From the NCBI GenBank assembly GCA_016219275.1, contig JACRBM010000058.1, positions 141,348 through 205,347 on the forward strand: a stretch of DNA of 64,000 nt. The letters are read 5' to 3'. The notes under the pieces were generated by a model that saw nothing but the letters and a program-made list of their open reading frames with translations, searched no databases and was not told where the DNA came from. A program made the position numbers and the translations under genes. Source of the stretch: Chloroflexota bacterium (GTDB taxonomy: Bacteria > Chloroflexota > Anaerolineae > UBA4142). How positions within the stretch are numbered: position 1 is the stretch's first letter; every line of letters starts with the position of its first letter. Shown here in pieces: positions 27,358-36,102 of the stretch.

Positions 27358-28416
27358 ATGCGTACTCGAATGTTCGTGCTCGTCGCTTTGCTCGTTGCTG
27401 TCGCGTTGGTCCTGGGCGCGTGCGCTGGTCCCGCCGCCACAACCGGTGGCAAGCTCAAGATCGGTCTCGTCACCGATACCGGCGGCGTGAATGACAAATC
27501 GTTCAACCAGTCGGCGTGGGCGGGCGTACAAAAAGCCGTCAAAGACCTGGGCGGCGAAGCCAAGTTCATCGAATCGAAACAGCCCACCGATTACGAAAAG
27601 AACATTGATCAGTTCGCCACCGAAAAGTACGATGTCGTCATCAGCGTTGGTTTCTTGATGGGCGATGCCACGGCGGCGAAAGCCAAGCAGTACCCCAACT
27701 TGAAATTCGCGATCATTGACAACGCGTACTTTCCGACCAAGGGTGACAAGAATTGCCCAGAAACGGTCAAGGATTGCTACGCCGATGGCGGACTCAAGAA
27801 TGTCACGTCGTTGATGTTCCAGGAAGATGAAGTTGGATTTCTCGCGGGCGTGGTGGCGGGCGGCATGACCAAAACCAATGTCGTCTGCACGATTTCTGGG
27901 ATGGAAATTCCTCCCGTCGTTCGCTTTGTCGTCGGTTTCCAGAACGGCGCCAAGTGGATGAAGCCGGGTGTGCAAGCACTCAACACATACATCCCCTCGT
28001 TCACGGATCCCGCCAAGGGTAAAGAGACCGCGACGCAAATGATCGGACAAAAATGCGACGTGGGCTTTGGCGTCGGCGGCAACACCGGCAACGGTGGTTT
28101 GCTCGCGATGAAAGAAAAGGGCTTGATGGCGATTGGCGTGGACGTGGATCAGTACATCACGTACCCCGAAGTGAAGGACGCGCTGGTCACGAGCGCGGCG
28201 AAGAACGTGGACGTTGCCGTGTTCAATTACTTGAAGGCGGTCAGCGAGAAATCCGACAAAGCCGGCATGAGCACCGCGAATTTGAAGAACGGCGGTGTGG
28301 GGCTTGCGCCGTATCACGACTGGGAAAGCAAAGTTCCGGCCGATGTGAAAGCGAAAGTGAAGGAAGCGACCGACGCGTTGATTAGCGGCAAACTGGCGAC
28401 CGGTTACAAGCCGTAA
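27358..28416 (+). CDS. BMP-family substrate-binding lipoprotein (nucleoside-type ABC transporter)
   Basis: 352 residues from the ATG at 27358 (AAAGGAGGAG upstream). The signal ends LVLGAC, giving a lipidated Cys. The mature part starts GGKLKIGLVTDTGGVNDKSFNQ, the hallmark of the PnrA/BMP family that binds purine nucleosides or related ligands. Two long Cys-containing loops (NCPETVKDCYAD; VVCTISG) may form disulphides. It is followed by a strong terminator and then the ATPase and two permeases. Confidence 0.93.
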   Translation: MRTRMFVLVALLVAVALVLGACAGPAATTGGKLKIGLVTDTGGVNDKSFNQSAWAGVQKAVKDLGGEAKFIESKQPTDYEKNIDQFATEKYDVVISVGFLMGDATAAKAKQYPNLKFAIIDNAYFPTKGDKNCPETVKDCYADGGLKNVTSLMFQEDEVGFLAGVVAGGMTKTNVVCTISGMEIPPVVRFVVGFQNGAKWMKPGVQALNTYIPSFTDPAKGKETATQMIGQKCDVGFGVGGNTGNGGLLAMKEKGLMAIGVDVDQYITYPEVKDALVTSAAKNVDVAVFNYLKAVSEKSDKAGMSTANLKNGGVGLAPYHDWESKVPADVKAKVKEATDALISGKLATGYKP

Positions 28417-28446
28417 ACGCGACAACTGAATAACGATTCAACACGC

Positions 28447-28479
28447 AAGGTGCTGTGCCACGCGGCACAGCACCTTTTT
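28447..28479 (+). terminator. Rho-independent terminator after the binding-protein gene
   Basis: Perfect 13-bp stem AAGGTGCTGTGCC/GGCACAGCACCTT with 4-base loop and TTTTT. It probably lets the binding protein be made in excess over the membrane subunits. Confidence 0.92.
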
Positions 28480-28489
28480 GTAGATTGTA

Positions 28490-28535
28490 CCCCTCCCTCA
28501 CCCTCCCCTTGCCAAGGGGAGGGATGGGGTGGGGT
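28490..28535. repeat. CCCTCCCC-type palindromic repeat
   Basis: CCCCTCCCTCACCCTCCCC, CTTGCC, then AAGGGGAGGGATGGGGTGGGG. Its reverse complement nearly matches the copy inside the FGE gene at 34939-34990. Confidence 0.85.
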
Positions 28536-28549
28536 TGCAAGGAGCACCA

Positions 28550-30094
28550 ATGACCTTTGCTCTTCAAGCCAACGGGATCACGAAACGGTTTCCGGGCGTG
28601 CTCGCGAACGACAACGTGAGTTTCGATTTGAAACGCGGCGAGATTCACGGCTTGCTCGGCGAGAATGGCGCGGGCAAAACGACGCTGATGAATATTCTGT
28701 ACGGTTTGTATCAACCGGACGAGGGACAGATTTCACTCGACGGCAAACCGACGCGCATCACCAGTCCGCACGATGCGATCGCGCAAGGCATCGGGATGGT
28801 GCACCAACACTTTATGCTCGTGCCGCCGCTCACCGTGACCGAAAACATTATGCTGGGTCAGGAGGCATTGCGACCGGCGATGCAATTCCTGGGTCGCCTC
28901 GCGCCGCTCGACCGCAAGACCGCGTCCGCGCGCATCCGCGAATTGTCGCACCAGTACGGATTGGATATTGACTCGGACGCGTACGTCAAGGATTTGTCGG
29001 TCGGCGCGCAACAACGCGTCGAGATCGTCAAGGCGTTGTATCGCCGCGCGGATATTTTGATTCTCGACGAGCCAACCGCGGTGCTCACGCCGCAAGAAGC
29101 GGACGATCTGTTTCACATCATGAGCGGGATGGCGGTCTCCGGCAAGTCCATCATTTTCATCACGCACAAATTGCGCGAGATGCAAATCGTGGCGGATCGC
29201 ATTAGCGTGATGCGCGGCGGCAAAATGGTCGGCACGACGACGCCGCACGAGGCGACCCAGGAAATGCTCGCGGAGATGATGGTCGGACGCAAGGTGATTT
29301 TGCAAGTGGATAAAGCGCCGATGCGCGCGGGCGATGTGGTGTTGCGCGCCGAAAATTTGCAGGCACAGGATGATCGCCACCATCAAATTGTCAATGGCGT
29401 GTCGTTCGAGGTGCGCGCCGGCGAAATCCTGGGGATTGCCGGCGTGCAGGGCAACGGACAACGCGAGTTGGTCGAGGCGCTCACCGGTTTGCGTCACGTT
29501 ACGGGCGGCAACATCGAATTGCTGGGTCACGATGTCACGCGCGCGACGCCGCGCCACATCACCGAGTTGGGCGCGGCGCACGTGCCCGAAGACCGGCACA
29601 AACACGGCTTGGTGTTGAGTTTTCCGATTCGCGATAATTTTGTCCTGTGCACGTACTATAAATCGCCGTTCGTGACGGGCTGGGAGTTGGACGAGGCGCG
29701 CATCGCGCAAGAGGCGGACAAGTTGGTGCGCGAGTTTGATGTGCGCACGCCGAGCATCGAGACGCACGCGGGATCGTTGTCCGGCGGCAATCAGCAAAAG
29801 GTGATCGTCGCGCGCGAGTTGGATCGCCCGGTGAAATTGCTGATCGTCAATCAACCGACGCGCGGCTTGGACGTTGGCTCGATTGAATTCATTCACAAAC
29901 GCATCATCGCCGCGCGCGATAGCGGCGCTGCCGTATTGCTCGTCTCCGCCGAGTTAGACGAAGTGCTCTCGCTCGCGGATCGCATCGCGGTGATGTACAA
30001 AGGCAGTATCTTGCAAACGCTCGATGCGCGCGACGCGACGCGCGAACAACTGGGTCTGTTGATGGCAGGCGTCAAGGAAGGCAAACATGTCTAG
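28550..30094 (+). CDS. Nucleoside-type ABC transporter, duplicated ATP-binding protein
   Basis: 514 residues, two ABC domains in one chain. The first has Walker A GENGAGKTTLM, signature LSVGAQQRVEI and Walker B ILILDEPTAVL. The second has a degenerate Walker A (GVQGNGQRELV), signature LSGGNQQKVIVAREL and the sequence LLIVNQPTRGLDVG, where NQP replaces the usual DEP. This is the normal pattern for RbsA/YufO-type ATPases. It energises uptake with the two permeases downstream. Start ATG 28550 has AAGGAG upstream. Confidence 0.94.
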   Translation: MTFALQANGITKRFPGVLANDNVSFDLKRGEIHGLLGENGAGKTTLMNILYGLYQPDEGQISLDGKPTRITSPHDAIAQGIGMVHQHFMLVPPLTVTENIMLGQEALRPAMQFLGRLAPLDRKTASARIRELSHQYGLDIDSDAYVKDLSVGAQQRVEIVKALYRRADILILDEPTAVLTPQEADDLFHIMSGMAVSGKSIIFITHKLREMQIVADRISVMRGGKMVGTTTPHEATQEMLAEMMVGRKVILQVDKAPMRAGDVVLRAENLQAQDDRHHQIVNGVSFEVRAGEILGIAGVQGNGQRELVEALTGLRHVTGGNIELLGHDVTRATPRHITELGAAHVPEDRHKHGLVLSFPIRDNFVLCTYYKSPFVTGWELDEARIAQEADKLVREFDVRTPSIETHAGSLSGGNQQKVIVARELDRPVKLLIVNQPTRGLDVGSIEFIHKRIIAARDSGAAVLLVSAELDEVLSLADRIAVMYKGSILQTLDARDATREQLGLLMAGVKEGKHV

Positions 30095-31442
30095 CGTAGC
30101 AGAAGCGCGTGCACCGCGCGCGGATTGGTTGCGCGTGCTCGACCTCCTCAGTATGCCCGCGCTCGCGATGGTGTTGGCATTCGTCGGCGGCGCGCTGATT
30201 ATTTGGATCACGAGTGGCAGTCTGATTACCGTTGGCGAGGCGTACGGCGGGATGATCAATGGCGCATTCTTCAAGACGCGCGGGTTTAGCGAAACCTTGG
30301 TCGCGACGACGCCGTACATTTTCCTGGGTCTTGCGCTCGCGCTCGGTTTCAAAGCCGGGTTGTTCAACATCGGCGTCGAGGGGCAATTTTTCGTCGGCGC
30401 GATTGGCGCGGCGTGGGTCGGCAGCGCGTTCTCTGGTCTGCCGGCGATCATTCATCTGCCGCTCGCGCTGGGCGCGGGCGCGCTGGGCGGCGCACTCTGG
30501 GCAATGATTCCTGGTTACCTCAAAGCGAAAACTGGCGCGCACGAAGTCATCAACACGATCATGATGAATTACATCGCGTTTCGCCTCACCGAGTTTGTGG
30601 TCAGCGGTCCGTTGCGCGACGCCCATTCGAGCGCGGTGCAGACGCCGCGCGTTGCGCCAAACGCCGAGCTGTGGTCGCTGTATGCGATTCCCGAACGCTT
30701 GGGCGATCCGCTGAACGCGTTGGGCGTCGCGCTCGTGTGCGCGTTTCTCGGTTGGACGTTCGCAACCTGGCAGACTGCGCGTCCGAGTGCGGCGCGCCGT
30801 TTTGCGTCCGCGTCACAACGCCGCCTCGCAACCCTGGGTGTCGGCGCGGTAGTCGGCATCGTGACGTTTCTCGTTTTGCCGCCGCTCACACGCGCGTGGT
30901 GGCTCCTGAACGATCAGTACGATCGTTTGCACATCGGTATTTTCCTCGCGCTCGTGACCGCAGTTGCCGTGTGGCGTTTGTTGTGGAAGACGACGCTCGG
31001 CTTTGAGATGCGAATGGTCGGCGCGAATCCGGACGCGGCGAAGTACGCCGGCATCAACAGCACGCGCAACATCGTCGTGACGATGGCGCTCTCGGGCGCG
31101 CTCGCCGGCGTCGCGGGTACGATCGAGGTGCTAGGCGTTTCGATCTGTCGTTGTTTGCCGTTGTTCTTTTCGAGCGGGTACGGTTTCGACAGCATCGCGA
31201 TTGCGTTGCTCGCGCAGAATCATCCGTTCGGCATCGTGCTCGGTTCGTTCGTGTTTGGCGCGATGCGGAACGGCGCAGATTTGATGGAACTGAATTCCGG
31301 TGTGTCCAAGTACGTCATCTCGCTGATCCAGGGTTTGGTGTTGTTGTTCGTCGCCGCGCCGGCGATGGTGCGCTGGCTGTTGCGTTTGCGCGCGCGCGCG
31401 GGCGAAGAGCAAGCGACGATCACGCGGGGGTGGGGGGGATAA
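30087..31442 (+). CDS. Nucleoside-type ABC transporter permease 1
   Basis: 451 residues, about ten membrane helices, with the family block LGLALALGFKAGLFNIGVEGQFFVGA and the EAA-like loop MVGANPDAAKYAGINSTRN. It overlaps the ATPase gene by 8 bases. Similar to YufP/BmpC-type permeases; the pair forms the membrane channel. A repeat-rich 240-base spacer separates it from the second permease. Confidence 0.92.
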   Translation: MSSVAEARAPRADWLRVLDLLSMPALAMVLAFVGGALIIWITSGSLITVGEAYGGMINGAFFKTRGFSETLVATTPYIFLGLALALGFKAGLFNIGVEGQFFVGAIGAAWVGSAFSGLPAIIHLPLALGAGALGGALWAMIPGYLKAKTGAHEVINTIMMNYIAFRLTEFVVSGPLRDAHSSAVQTPRVAPNAELWSLYAIPERLGDPLNALGVALVCAFLGWTFATWQTARPSAARRFASASQRRLATLGVGAVVGIVTFLVLPPLTRAWWLLNDQYDRLHIGIFLALVTAVAVWRLLWKTTLGFEMRMVGANPDAAKYAGINSTRNIVVTMALSGALAGVAGTIEVLGVSICRCLPLFFSSGYGFDSIAIALLAQNHPFGIVLGSFVFGAMRNGADLMELNSGVSKYVISLIQGLVLLFVAAPAMVRWLLRLRARAGEEQATITRGWGG

Positions 31443-31558
31443 CGGATAGGAACGGATAAACGGAGAAACGGATCGGAAGCGGAGAAACGGATCGGAAGCG
31501 GAGAAACGGATCGGAAACGGATAAGCGGATCGGAAGCGGATGAGCGGATAAGCGGATG
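31441..31558. repeat. Tandem repeat, 19-base unit, between the permease genes
   Basis: CGGAGAAACGGATCGGAAG occurs at 31461, 31480 and (with one change near the end) 31499, flanked by further AACGGATA/AAGCGGAT units. Not coding. It starts at the stop of the first permease gene. Confidence 0.9.
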
Positions 31559-31614
31559 TAAAATCGTTTGTTCGTCAATACCTGCGCCAGTCAAAATTGA
31601 ATGCAGAATCGTGG

Positions 31615-31634
31615 GGCAATTTTCCAAAATTGCC
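31615..31634. repeat. Small inverted repeat GGCAATTTT/AAAATTGCC
   Basis: Perfect 9-bp arms with a 2-base loop between the permease genes; dispersed-repeat type. Confidence 0.65.
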
Positions 31635-31681
31635 AAACCTAATGTGCGTGTGGCGAAGGGATTGTTTGTTGGAGATGGGAC

Positions 31682-32794
31682 ATGGCGAATTCGATGATCA
31701 GAAAATCTGCGCCCAATCAAGTGGGATTCTCGGCGAAGGCGCGTCAATGGGTGACAGCGGTGTTCGTTGTCGTGGGACTTGTCGCGGCGTTCCTGATTTT
31801 CAATGCGGTGATCGGCGGCAAGTGCGATTCGCACTGCGTGATCGGCATGTTGAATCAAACGTTGCGCTATGCCGCGCCGGTCGCGCTCGCCGCGTTCTGC
31901 GGCATTATGTGCGAACGCGCGGCGGTCGTCAACATCGGCATCGAAGGGATGATGTTGATGGGCGCGATGGTCGCGTACGCGGCGAATCTTTTTTCGTTCG
32001 TCGCGATGAAGAGCGCGGGACTCGATCCGGCAACCGCGGGCGAGGTGAGCCGCGTGCTCGCGCTCGTCGCGGCGATTGCGGCGAGCGGGTTGCTGGCGCT
32101 CTTGCACGCGTTCGTCTCGATTCGTTTTCGCGCGGATCAAATCATCAGCGGCACCGTCATCAACATTCTCGCGATTGGTATCACCGGCTATTTCTATCGC
32201 CAGTTCCTCTCGCAGGACATTCCGGCGGGACCCGGCACGTTTCCGCCGTTCGATATTCCGCTTCTCGCGCAAATCCCGGTCATCGGCGCGATTTTCTTTA
32301 GCGGGCAAAAGCCCATCGTTTACTTGATGCTGATCCTGACGGTCGCGATTCATTTCGTCTTGTTCTACACGCCCTGGGGCTTGCGAACGCGCGCGGTCGG
32401 CGAGAATCCGCGCGCGGCGGATACGCTCGGCATTGACGTGTACCGTGTGCGGTACATCAACGTGTTTGTCGGTGGCTTGATCGCGGGCTTGGGCGGTGCG
32501 TGGTTCACGCTCGAAGCGGTGGACGTGTTCAATCCGTTGATGACGAACGGGCTGGGTTTCATCGGACTCGCCGCGATGATTTTTGGCAGTTGGGCGCCGA
32601 TTGGCGCGTGGGTCGGCGCGCTGATCTTCGGTCTCGGCAGTACGGTCACAACGACGATCAGCATTTTCCGCCCGGACATTCCGTCGCAGTTGCCGCAAAT
32701 GTTGCCGTACATTTTGACGATGATCGTGCTCGCCGGGTTTGTTGGGCGCGCGGTACCGCCGGCGGCGGATGGACAGCCGTATGAAAAGCAGTGA
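31682..32794 (+). CDS. Nucleoside-type ABC transporter permease 2
   Basis: 370 residues, about nine membrane helices. Family block MCERAAVVNIGIEGMMLMGAMVA and the loop AVGENPRAADTLGIDVYRVRY. Similar to YufQ/BmpD-type permeases. Start ATG has GGAGATGGG upstream. It completes the transporter begun at 27358. Its C-terminus (GRAVPPAADGQPYEKQ) runs to the edge of a TGAACAGTGAACAGTG repeat (32793-32816). Confidence 0.92.
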   Translation: MANSMIRKSAPNQVGFSAKARQWVTAVFVVVGLVAAFLIFNAVIGGKCDSHCVIGMLNQTLRYAAPVALAAFCGIMCERAAVVNIGIEGMMLMGAMVAYAANLFSFVAMKSAGLDPATAGEVSRVLALVAAIAASGLLALLHAFVSIRFRADQIISGTVINILAIGITGYFYRQFLSQDIPAGPGTFPPFDIPLLAQIPVIGAIFFSGQKPIVYLMLILTVAIHFVLFYTPWGLRTRAVGENPRAADTLGIDVYRVRYINVFVGGLIAGLGGAWFTLEAVDVFNPLMTNGLGFIGLAAMIFGSWAPIGAWVGALIFGLGSTVTTTISIFRPDIPSQLPQMLPYILTMIVLAGFVGRAVPPAADGQPYEKQ

Positions 32795-33593
32795 GCAGTG
32801 AACAGTGAACAGTGGGATGTGATGAGTGATGCGTAATTGGTAATTCGAGAGGAGGCGCGCGATGATCGAATGGGTTGCGATTGCGACGGCGCTGGCGGCT
32901 GCCGCGCAAACGGTCGGCGGCGAGTTGGTGAAAGAAGGTTTGAAATCGTCGCTCAAGCCGGCGAGCGAACAGTTCAACGCGAATTTCTTGCGCGGCTATA
33001 AAGCCAAGCAACACGAAAACAATTTGCGCCGCGCGCTCGAAGCGACCGAGACCGCGTTCCGCGCGACGCCGAGCTTGACCACCGCGCAAGCGGACGCGGT
33101 GCTGACGCGCGTCACGCAACTCGCGCGTAACCCGCGATTGCAAAAGCAAACGCTCGCGCTGCTCCTCACGTTTCGACGATCAAAGCCCCTCGCGCATCCC
33201 CGACGATTTCTTGCGCGCGTTCGGTCTCACCGACGAACTGCGTCCCGCGCTTGCCGCGTTTCTCTACGAACTCCGTTCGCATTTCGCGCAGATCAAACAG
33301 TACGAGCCGTTGATGCAATTCGCGCTTGATTTACGCGCACAGAAAAAACGCGATGAAACGAACGCGTGGCTCGCGGCGATGGCCGGCGCGCAAGGCATTC
33401 TCGCGACGAGCGACGACGCGCAAGCGTTGAAGGATTACCTCGCGCACGTCCGCGAAAAACGTACCTACCTCTCGTTCCTCTTTGTTCGCCCGCGCTCGCG
33501 TGAAGCGACGACCGAAGCCGAACTCGAAGCGGTGTTCGTGCCGCTTCAAGTGCAAGACCCGGAACAAGAAGAAAAAATGCGGCGCAAATCGTC

Positions 33594-33626
33594 AGACCTG
33601 TCAGGTCTCAAAGACCTGACAGGTCT
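33594..33626. repeat. Inverted repeat AGACCTGTCAGGTCT / AGACCTGACAGGTCT inside coding sequence
   Basis: Exact reverse-complement arms with a CAA spacer, related to the element at 15196-15228. In frame it codes for SDLSGLKDLTGLE. Confidence 0.85.
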
Positions 33627-34938
33627 CGAGCGCGAGAAACCGTCAACGATCAACGACATTCTGCCGCGCTACGATTGCCTCTTGCTCAAAGGCGCGCCCG
33701 GTTCCGGCAAGACGACACTGTTGCGTCACCTTGCGCTCGCGTTTGCGAATGGCGACGCGCGCGAAAAACTCGCGTGGCAGGGCGAGCCGCTTTTGCCGAT
33801 TCTCGTGCCGCTCCGCAACTTTGGCGCGTACCTTGACGCGCATCGCAAAGAATTTCCCGACCCCGCGCCCATGTCTCTGCTGACCTACATCCAGCAACAC
33901 TTTGGGCAGAACGCGCTCGCACAACTCTCCGCGTTTTTCCGCGACCGCGAGGGCGGCAAGGACGCGTCGGACACCTGGGCGCGGCGGTTCCTCGTCGTCG
34001 CGCATCAACGCAGCGGCTTGTACGTCGAGGGTGCGCCGAACCTCTACAACTTTTCGCACTCGAACTTTCGAGAGTATCTTGCCGCGACCGAACTCGTCAA
34101 GGAACTCGATAGCGATCTCGTCCGCATCGTGTTGGAACACGTGGGCGACGCGTGGTGGGAAGAAACGATTTTGCTCGCGATGGCGTTGAAGGAACTGGGC
34201 GACCCGCGCCGCAAGTTGGTGATGGACGAATTGTTGGCGCGCGGACATTTATTGATGGCGGGCAAGTGCGCGGTGGATATGAGCGACCGCCTGCCTGCGC
34301 CATTGCGCCAGGAGATCACGGATAAATTGCTCGCGCAGATGCAGGCGTTGCGCGCGCCGATCAAAACCCGCGCGTCCGCCGGCGAAGCGCTCGACGCGCT
34401 TGGCTGGCTTCCCCCCGACCTCGACACGTTCGTCCACATTCCTGCTGGTGAAACGACATTCAACGACGAGCGCGTGCGCGTGCCGGAATTTTTCGTCGCC
34501 AAATATCCGGTTACCAATTACCAATTCCAAAAATTTATTGACGCCGGCGGCTACGAAAACGAAACCTACTGGCGCGATCAACGCGGCGTGGACGAAAAGG
34601 GGCGCGAACAAAACTTGAAAGACGAAGCGTGGAAGTGGTTGCAAGAACGCGGCGGTGTGGAACGCCGACCGTTTTACTGGGACAATCCGCGCTTTCACCG
34701 CGCCGGCTATCCGGTGATTGGCGTGACATGGTACGAGGCGAGCGCGTACTGCAAGTGGCTGACGGAGCAAATCGCGAATGGTGGATTGCTGATGGCAGAT
34801 AGTCAGTGGCAATCGGTCAACCCGCTTTTGCTTTCTGCTATTCGCAATCAGCCATCTGCGCTTGTTTTCCGTTTGCCCACCGAACTGGAGTGGGTGCGTG
34901 CAGCGGGTGGCGACGCGAATAATCGGTATCCCTGGCAA

Positions 34939-34990
34939 TCCCCAACCCCACCCCAGCCCTCCCCTTTGCAAGGGGAGGGTGAGGGAGGGG
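34939..34990. repeat. CCCTCCCC-type palindromic repeat inside the FGE domain
   Basis: Codes in frame for PTPPQPSPLQGEGEGG, which interrupts the FGE fold. It nearly equals the reverse complement of the non-coding copy at 28490-28535. Confidence 0.85.
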
Positions 34991-35285
34991 TGATTGCGCG
35001 CGCGAATGTGAAGGAGAGCGACCTGGGTGGCACAACGCCGGTCGCAATGTACCCCGACGGCGCGCGCGTAACGGAAGGAGGTGAACGCATATTTGATCTA
35101 GCCGGAAATGTCTGGGAGTGGACAAGCAACACTTTTGAAAAATCGTACCGAGGCGCGTGGATGCGCGGTGGATCGTGGGCTTGGAACGCAGACCCCGCTT
35201 CCGTCTCGTCGCGCATCGACCTCAACCGCCACTCCGACTACCACAACTACGGTTTGCGCGTGTTCGCCCAGTAATTTTCCTGAAG

Positions 35286-35391
35286 CACTTGACAACTGAC
35301 AACTGACAACTGACAACTGATCTCACCCCATCCCCGTCCCTTCCCCTGCTCCTGACGATTTTTGTCAGGAGCAGGGGAAGGGGGGACAAGG
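35286..35391. repeat. GACAACT tandem repeat followed by a CCCTCCCC-type palindrome
   Basis: TTGACAACTGACAACTGAC... (35289-35320), then a long hairpin with arms CCTTCCCCTGCTCCTGAC-type and GTCAGGAGCAGGGGAAGG around a TTTTT loop region. The gap 35275-35526 holds repeats only. Confidence 0.75.
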
Positions 35392-35401
35392 GTATTGTCA
35401 T

Positions 35402-35482
35402 TGTCATTTCGACGAGCGGTTTGTGCGAGGAGAAATCTCCGTTCACACAGGGACAAGATTTCTCGCTCTGCTCGAAATGACA
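35402..35482. repeat. TGTCATTTCGA...TCGAAATGACA repeat
   Basis: 11-bp terminal inverted arms with internal GAGAAATCTCC and AGATTTCTCG. Same family as 3479-3590. Confidence 0.85.
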
Positions 35483-35526
35483 GGTAGGTGCGACTTTGAC
35501 AAAACCCTAAAAGGGGACACGAGACG

Positions 35527-35679
35527 ATGAAAACCTACAAACATCTCTACGAACAAATCGCGACGTTCGAAAATCTGCTGCGCGCGTTCGACAAGGCGAA
35601 ACGGCACAAGCGGATGAAACGACACGTCGCGGAATTCGAGCTGAACCTCGAACACAACCTGCTCGAACTGGAACCCGAA
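35527..35679 (+). pseudogene. N-terminal relic of a reverse transcriptase
   Basis: MKTYKHLYEQIATFENLLRA, then KAKRHKRMKRHVAEFELNLE and HNLLELEPE, resembles the first ~50 residues of bacterial group-II/DGR-like reverse transcriptases (pattern: YxxIxSFENLxxAyrkArkgKR...FexnLExnLlxLqeEL). All catalytic parts are missing; a terminator follows directly. The frame stays open into the next gene by chance, so a 191-aa fusion would be an artefact. Family assignment rests on my memory of the motif. Confidence 0.65.
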
Positions 35680-35704
35680 GAGTCTTGGAGACTCTTCGGG
35701 TTTT
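35674..35704 (+). terminator. Rho-independent terminator after the RT relic
   Basis: Perfect 12-bp stem CCCGAAGAGTCT/AGACTCTTCGGG, TGG loop, then TTTT. Confidence 0.85.
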
Positions 35705-35706
35705 GG

Positions 35707-35735
35707 TTGCCGCGCGTCACGATTCATGCTACAAT
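35707..35735 (+). promoter_or_regulatory. Promoter of the MNT/HepT operon, leaderless
   Basis: TTGCCG (35707-35712), 17 bases, extended TGC-TACAAT (35730-35735). Seven bases later comes the ATG at 35743, so the transcript would start at or next to the start codon. No Shine-Dalgarno sequence. Confidence 0.7.
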
Positions 35736-35742
35736 ACCGACG

Positions 35743-36102
35743 ATGAAAGACGAAAAATTTGCCGAGTACTTGCCGGGTATTCGCCGACGATGGAACGCCG
35801 AACGCGACGCGTGGGCACAGCGACGCGCCCACGCGTGGCATGGCGCGCGTCGCGCGGCGGAGGTGTTGCGTCAATTTGGCGCGACGCGCGTCATCGCATT
35901 CGGCTCGCTCACGCGCACTGGCATGTTCGACGCGCGCTCGGACATTGATCTCGCGGTGCAAGCCATTTCTCCCGATCAGTTTTGGGATGCCTATGTCCAA
36001 GCCGCAATGGTCGTCGGCGATTTTGAATTTGACCTGGTTGATCTTGATCACTGTGTCGCTCATCTGCGCGATGAGATTCTACAAAACGGAGTGCCGCTAT
36101 GA
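35743..36102 (+). CDS. MNT-type nucleotidyltransferase, probable antitoxin
   Basis: 119 residues. VIAFGSLTRTGMFDARSDIDLAV carries the GS-x(10)-DxD motif of minimal nucleotidyltransferases (MntA family), with a third acidic residue in EFDLVDLD. In MntA/HepT systems this enzyme adds AMP to the HEPN toxin and blocks it. It overlaps the next gene by ATGA. Start chosen at 35743 because promoter and terminator upstream exclude the longer frame. Confidence 0.88.
   Translation: MKDEKFAEYLPGIRRRWNAERDAWAQRRAHAWHGARRAAEVLRQFGATRVIAFGSLTRTGMFDARSDIDLAVQAISPDQFWDAYVQAAMVVGDFEFDLVDLDHCVAHLRDEILQNGVPL

Larger units (their letters stand above)
32862..35274 (+). pseudogene. Decayed NACHT-ATPase/formylglycine-generating-enzyme fusion
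   Basis: The first frame starts at 32862 (GGAGG upstream) and encodes a helical N-terminal domain up to about 33172. There the sense continues in another frame (FDDQSPSRIPDDFLRAFGL), as if one T had been added in ACGTTTCGAC. The second frame runs to 35274. It has Walker A GAPGSGKTTLLRHLA near 33693 and LPILVPLRNFG, but Walker B and the sensor region of NACHT are missing and the text jumps to a C-terminal NACHT part (SGLYVEGAPNLYNFSHSNFREYLAA), so an internal deletion is likely. The C-terminus is an FGE-sulfatase domain (FVHIPAGETTF..., NVWEWTSN, RGGSW, NYGLRVFAQ). Repeats have entered it at 33594 and 34939. Confidence 0.75.

Noticed and set aside
31220..32977. 585-residue minus-strand frame across the permeases
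   Set aside because: Runs through repeats and two real permease genes; low-complexity Arg/Asp text.
33160..33215. Programmed +1 frameshift in the NACHT-FGE gene
   Set aside because: No slippery rare-codon or stop context, and the protein is damaged elsewhere; a mutation or assembly error is simpler.
35527..36102. A 191-residue frame joining the RT-like start and the nucleotidyltransferase
   Set aside because: A perfect terminator and a full promoter lie inside it; the antitoxin starts at 35743.
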